From: Larimichthys crocea | Lineage: Eukaryota > Chordata > Actinopteri > Sciaenidae | DNA length: 64,000 nt | Assembly: GCF_000972845.2 (NCBI RefSeq) | Contig: NW_020853581.1 | Location: forward strand, 372,001-436,000 | Reading direction: 5' to 3' | Part shown: one piece after another, positions 59,478 through 64,000 of the stretch | How the letters are laid out: each line of letters starts with the position of its first letter | How positions within the stretch are numbered: position 1 is the first letter of the stretch | Translations under genes and position numbers: made by a program | Notes under the pieces: generated by a model | Told to the model about the DNA's origin: nothing | Database searches by the model: none | Seen by the model: only the letters and a program-made list of their open reading frames with translations

Positions 59478-62400
59478 ATGGACTACTGGGTAGGTGTCGC
59501 TTCACTTTAGTACTGTTTTTGTTCGCGTTGGATACAGCAGGACACACAGGGTGATGGCAGGACAAGACGCTCAAAGAGGCGAAGACTTGTTTATCAGTAG
59601 TGAAGTGAGCTAATAACCCGACTTGTTTTGCTCTCATGGATGCTCCACAAACAGTGTTGGCCAGTGCTTTGCGTTACAGATTAATGCTGCTTTTGAATAA
59701 ACACTAACCTACAGTGATACTTTGGCCCCTCTCTTTATGTTTAGATGTTCAGACAGCTATAGTAAGACAAAAACTGAGCACACAGAGGTGCTACCTGTGC
59801 ATGGTTTCGTGTTACAACAGCATCTATGAGTTGCCTGGCAGTAAGGTTTGCAGCTCCTTTCCTCTTGTTTACCGTAGCAGTCCTCTGTTTTAAAATTAGA
59901 GTTCCTGTTCAACATAAACCTGCAGGAAGTTTAAACAAAGCACCGCTCTTGGTGCTGCCACCAAGAGATCTGTTACAATCCATGGGGTTTTCCAAAAAGC
60001 AGCACAAAGCATGTGTTGTTGATAGTAGACAGCAGATGTCTGACATAACTGCTGTCAGTGCAAAATCCAACTCATAAGTGTGTCATGACAAATCAGGGAA
60101 GAGAAAGAAGAAGTCACTGCAAAAGCGTAATGATTTTGGCCTCAGTGTTGGTTCATGTCACGGTAGCCCTGAGGCTCTGTAAACAGCTGAAGAAAACAGT
60201 CCAGTCACCACAGCTGTAACTCTACTCCCTTCTTTCCCCATGAATGATTTCTGGATTTGACTTCAAGCTGCCACCGCCACGGTGCTGGTAGTGATGTTGT
60301 GCCTTAATGTATCCAGGAGCAGCCACCTCACACCCTTGTATATTTCCATGAGAACACCACCTCTCCTCGGAGACAACAAAAGCTCTCCTTACAGAACAGT
60401 CAAAAATTTGTTATGGGGGGGGGGGGGGGGGGCAAAGGAATGGGCGTCCACTGCCCAACAATGAGTTGGACAATGTCACTGCAAGACTCTTTGTTTGAGC
60501 TCTGTATTAGTTTCCCCCGAGGCATAGAGCACTGAATGGTTTTTGAAAAGAATGGGTGGACCCGAAGGCGAAATATAGACAGAAAATGTTTTGGATAACA
60601 GAAAATGGGAGCAGACTGTCCTAAGATAACGGCATTTAATCTTTTCTTTATGACAGATGGGTGACGGCGATTGCTGTCCATCTGTAATACTTTTTTCATT
60701 GCAAACATTATTCCTGCCATGAAAACTCAAGTCAAGGCTCCCCAGTCACCACGTGGCAATATATCCTTTTCCGTCCCGTTCGGCTCAGTTTCCCTGATCT
60801 TGCTAAACCTGTATGAGAACATGTTATCCAGACAGACAGGTATGGCAGCTGTAGGCTGTACAGGGGGGGAGGGGGACTCCTGTGGCCCTCCACTAGATTT
60901 CCTTTCACTAAAAACTTAACACTCTCATCATCAAACTCTAAATGTGTGATTTTTCAGTCGGCGGATGATGCTTTGAGTCATCAAGCTGAGAAGAAAAAAA
61001 AAATGCCTCACATCCTTTCAGGCTGAGATATTAAGAAACTTAATGAACATAATCAAGACACTTAAGTCAGTTGCACAAGGGGACCTACCTCATCATACTA
61101 TTATGGGATGTTTATTTCAGGCAGCACAGACTAGAATTACTTAAGATATTGAACCTTAAGCTTTTCTCCACCTGATTGTGGCGGAGGTGGAGAAAACAAG
61201 CCTCCCTGCTATCAGATTGCCTGCTATTGTGTCGTAAAAACAGCAGAGAGAGAGACAGAGAGATAATGCAAAGATAATTTCAGTGCACTTATGAAATAGC
61301 ATTTGCTGTGACACGGCCATGATTTAGGCTCAGTTAGGTCCTCTGTGGCTTGCATTCATATTAGGATTCATAACAAATATTTCAGCATTTATTGGGTCAA
61401 GCTTAAAACAAAATGTAGAGTATGTTTTCTAGTTCTGTCTATTTAAAGGCCTCCTTCCTGTCTTGTGCGATCGTGATTGATTGCAAAATATTTCGCCTGT
61501 TGGCCGGATGAGTCGTTGACGCTTTGGGTGGTGGGAGGAGTCCATGTCTCCTGAGTCCACTTAACTGGCGTACTTCACTCTTTTTTTCACTCTCACCTGG
61601 AGAACAACGACGTGTTTTTACCAGCCTAGTGTGTGTGTGGGGGGGTTGAGCTCTGTAGATCTGACAATGTCTTCTGAGGTAGGTATTTAAATTTGATCTG
61701 TAATATTACATATAAATAAAAAAGATTACATGCATTCATACGGGCTGATAGGCAATCTTCAGCATGTTTTGAAAGTATGTTCTGGATGAAGTTGGAATAA
61801 GTTTGTTACAGAGTTACTCTTTCTTCTAAGTAAATAGTTGGAGTCTTTCTGACGTTTGTGTTACCAGTCACTGTTTTCAAATTCTTTTTGGTTCTGAACA
61901 ATCCTAGTTCATCAACCATGTTCAATGGCCGCATGACATTTATGGAGATGCCGTGAAGTTAGACAGACTGAATGAATAATCTATTGCACATCCACGATTT
62001 TGTCTGACTTATTTTATGAGGTAATATGCTGGTCATTTAATGTCCATATATTTACACATGGATACATAGGAACATGTGATATGCAGGCACATAAATTGTG
62101 CATCAAGAATGTCTCATAAAGATTGTTTGTTTGATTTAGTCACAAGAACCAGATTGGTAACAGACATGTTTACAGTGATGATCTTTGTGTTTTATTTAAT
62201 GAATATAATGTAAAACATAAATGTGTGTTGTAAAGTCTGACCTGTAAATGAACTAAATAACATGTTCTTAGCTGCAAATCACATTCTGTGCATTCTGCAT
62301 CAAAACATTGTTTTGCATCCTGAAACTCTTCACGTGTCTGTGTGTCCAGAGTGCCTTGGAGGTGTATAAGGAGATGCTCCTGCTGTACCTGGAGGAGGGC

Positions 62401-64000
62401 AGACGGCAGATCAACACACGCTGTGCAGACCTGGAGCCATGGCAGATCATCGGAGCCACAGTCATCACTACACTGGGTGCAGTCTGGATCAAAGGCTTCC
62501 TCTTCCAGCAAGAAAGTAATATTTCACACATGACACATGGGTAGAAAAAAAGTAGGCCAACAGTTTGTGAGTTTGCTATGCTGTAATTTGCAGTCATATT
62601 CTCTGAACTGTTCACATCAGGTTTAATTTCTGCCAGTCTTCTGCACGGTATCTCAAAATGTGGTCAGAGCAAAGAGGAGTAAACAGCTTTTTGATGAAAA
62701 ACTTTCACTTAAAGTTTTCCATAGTACTCTGCAATTAATGTCGTCCTATACAGTGCTTGTTCCTCCAGTGTGTCTCCTTAAGAAATACCTTCAACCAACA
62801 AGACTTTCTAGATCTACTATCAATCAATCAGTGGTTAAATTCCTCCGTTGCACGGTCAGCTCCACCCGTCTTAACTTCAGCTCTGAAAGTTGGTCAGAGT
62901 GAGGCTTCTTGGAGGAAACTAGCAGGAAAAAAAACTTCAGTCCTTTCAGGGTCAAAATGAAATGCTGTGTGAACATGACTCCAGTCTTCACAGGCCACGT
63001 CTTGTCTTGACGTGATTATGGGTCATAGTCAGCTGTTTAATGTTTGTGGTTGATTGTGTGCCAGCCTTTCACCGCAGCTGCTGCCTTGTCTTTTTTGGTT
63101 AATAGGTCTCATATCCCGAATCAAGAAGCAGTGCTTTCGACTCATCAGAAAAATACCCTTTATTGGAGCAACAGTAAGTATCAGCAGTGAATCTGTTCCT
63201 TTTTTCCCAGCAGATGTGCACTGACTCTGCTGCCTGGGGCTCTTATGAGTCACTCTCAGATGACTGAGTACAGCCTGCAAGGGGGGGTCAGACCTTTGGC
63301 ACACTTAACATTATGCACTGATGATCACTGGTGATAACAGTTGGTTACTTCAGGTCACCAATGGAGAGCTCACTTATAGCTTTTTGATAGTGCAGTGGAC
63401 ATTTTGTCACGTTCACATTAAAGCATAGTTACTCATTTTAGGGAGTGACATGCTTTTATTATTGTTTTTACTTCACTAAGAGACAGTTGATGCCCATAAA
63501 TTTACTTTTTCCTCTCTTTCCAACAAGATTCAGAGCCAGCTCGACAAGGCTTTGGATGACATGTCTGCCAGTCTGTGCACACTGAAGGAGGGGATGAGCT
63601 ACACTAAACAGCTGCCTGCTAAAGGTCTCTCTCAGAGCCAAGTGCTGGACAAAATCAGAGAATACGAGACTCTGAGTAAGTTGATTCCTGAGCTACCCGA
63701 TTCTTTATCTGTAAAGTAAGAGTATTTTATTCATTACTTAAAAGAAAAAAATGTGGCCCATATTTCTAAAGAGCGACTGATGTTTCATTGCAGACGATGT
63801 GGAGTGGGAGAAAGGATGTGTTTCTGGGGCAGTGTACTGGGGTGATGAATCGTTGACCAATCTCCTGGTGAAGGTATGAACCTTTTTTCACCACCAGTCA
63901 AAGTTGAACTTCAATACATTTTGTTAGCTACAGTAAGCAGGACTCAGTCCATTTTTTCTTTTTTGTATTTTTTTGATTAAACCCCCATTAGTTCCTTCTA
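59478..64000 (+). CDS. SGPL1: SGPL1, sphingosine-1-phosphate lyase (5' part)
   Basis: ER-membrane, PLP-dependent lyase that cleaves sphingosine-1-phosphate to phosphoethanolamine and hexadecenal, the exit step of sphingolipid breakdown. Exons in the window: 59478-59489 (MDYW), 62350-62515, 63106-63173, 63528-63675, 63794-63873; 158 codons, all phases consistent. The ATG context (AACATGG) is strong. The order is a short luminal N-terminus, LEPWQIIGATVITTLGAVW membrane segment at about residues 33-55, SRIKKQCFRLIRKIPFIGAT, the LPAKGLSQSQVLDKIREYE block, and WEKGCVSGAVYWGDESLTNL, all colinear with human SGPL1. The catalytic PLP-lysine domain lies beyond the window. The first intron is 2.9 kb and contains an alternative first exon. 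Confidence 0.95.
60415..60432. repeat. Poly-G run of 18
   Basis: Uninterrupted G18 in SGPL1 intron 1. Such a run can form quadruplex structures and is prone to length errors. Confidence 0.95.
61667..61678 (+). CDS. SGPL1: Alternative first coding exon of SGPL1 (MSSE)
   Basis: ATG TCT TCT GAG followed by gtaggt, the same donor hexamer as the MDYW exon and the same phase 0. It can replace MDYW in front of SALEVYKEM without changing frame. Upstream sequence (61550-61660) could be a second promoter but has no CpG island or TATA box. Confidence 0.45.

Larger units (their letters stand above)
59490..62349 (+). other. SGPL1 first intron
   Basis: Apart from the alternative first exon and the G run, nothing coding is supported. 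Composition is ordinary and open frames are short. Confidence 0.6.

Noticed and set aside
1..64000. tRNA, rRNA, CRISPR array, bacterial or viral gene cluster
   Set aside because: None is visible; all recognisable coding sequence is vertebrate and intron-split.

Overview
This is vertebrate nuclear DNA, almost certainly from a teleost fish and probably a percomorph. Genes are split into many short exons with GT-AG introns and no operon structure. Introns are short for a vertebrate. The interspersed repeats are fish types: decayed Tc1-like transposons and small palindromic non-autonomous elements. Spliced proteins match vertebrate families in every exon with compatible phases.

Four genes are recognised. 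(1) SORBS1 (CAP/ponsin), plus strand: 27 coding exons from about 13.5 to 40.2 kb, plus a probable non-coding first exon near 4 kb. The spliced frame is open and divisible by three (1512 codons with every exon, 1024 without the large cassette). It carries a SoHo domain, a 488-codon cassette exon and three SH3 domains. (2) PDLIM1, plus strand, 45.7-52.2 kb: seven coding exons, PDZ domain and LIM domain, 322 aa, complete. (3) NEUROG3-like neurogenin, minus strand, 53.0-53.6 kb: one coding exon with a spliced 5' leader. (4) The 5' part of SGPL1 (sphingosine-1-phosphate lyase), plus strand, from 59.5 kb to beyond the window end.

Layout: 0-3.8 kb holds a Tc1 remnant, a possible last exon and 3' UTR of an unidentified upstream gene, and repeats. 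3.8-13.5 kb is the SORBS1 promoter and first intron. 13.5-43 kb is SORBS1. 43-45.4 kb is an intergenic stretch ending in a long hairpin element just upstream of the PDLIM1 TATA box. PDLIM1 and NEUROG3 converge and may share overlapping poly(A) sites. 54.2-59.2 kb is the intergenic region between the divergent NEUROG3 and SGPL1 promoters.

SORBS1 and PDLIM1 are both actin/focal-adhesion scaffolds and are tandem neighbours in human 10q too; their paralogues SORBS2 and PDLIM3 are also neighbours. NEUROG3 (endocrine/neural determination factor) and SGPL1 (sphingolipid breakdown) have no obvious functional link to them beyond ancestral linkage on the same chromosome.

The strongest unexplained signals are a 300-nt stretch with no AG dinucleotide ahead of a SORBS1 exon, implying a distant branch point; the symmetric 1464-nt SORBS1 cassette exon, whose frame stays open into the intron; a 43-bp-arm hairpin at the PDLIM1 promoter; overlapping PDLIM1/NEUROG3 poly(A) signals; and two interchangeable SGPL1 start exons with a start-stop uORF. 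I found no prokaryotic-type system, CRISPR array or tRNA/rRNA gene.
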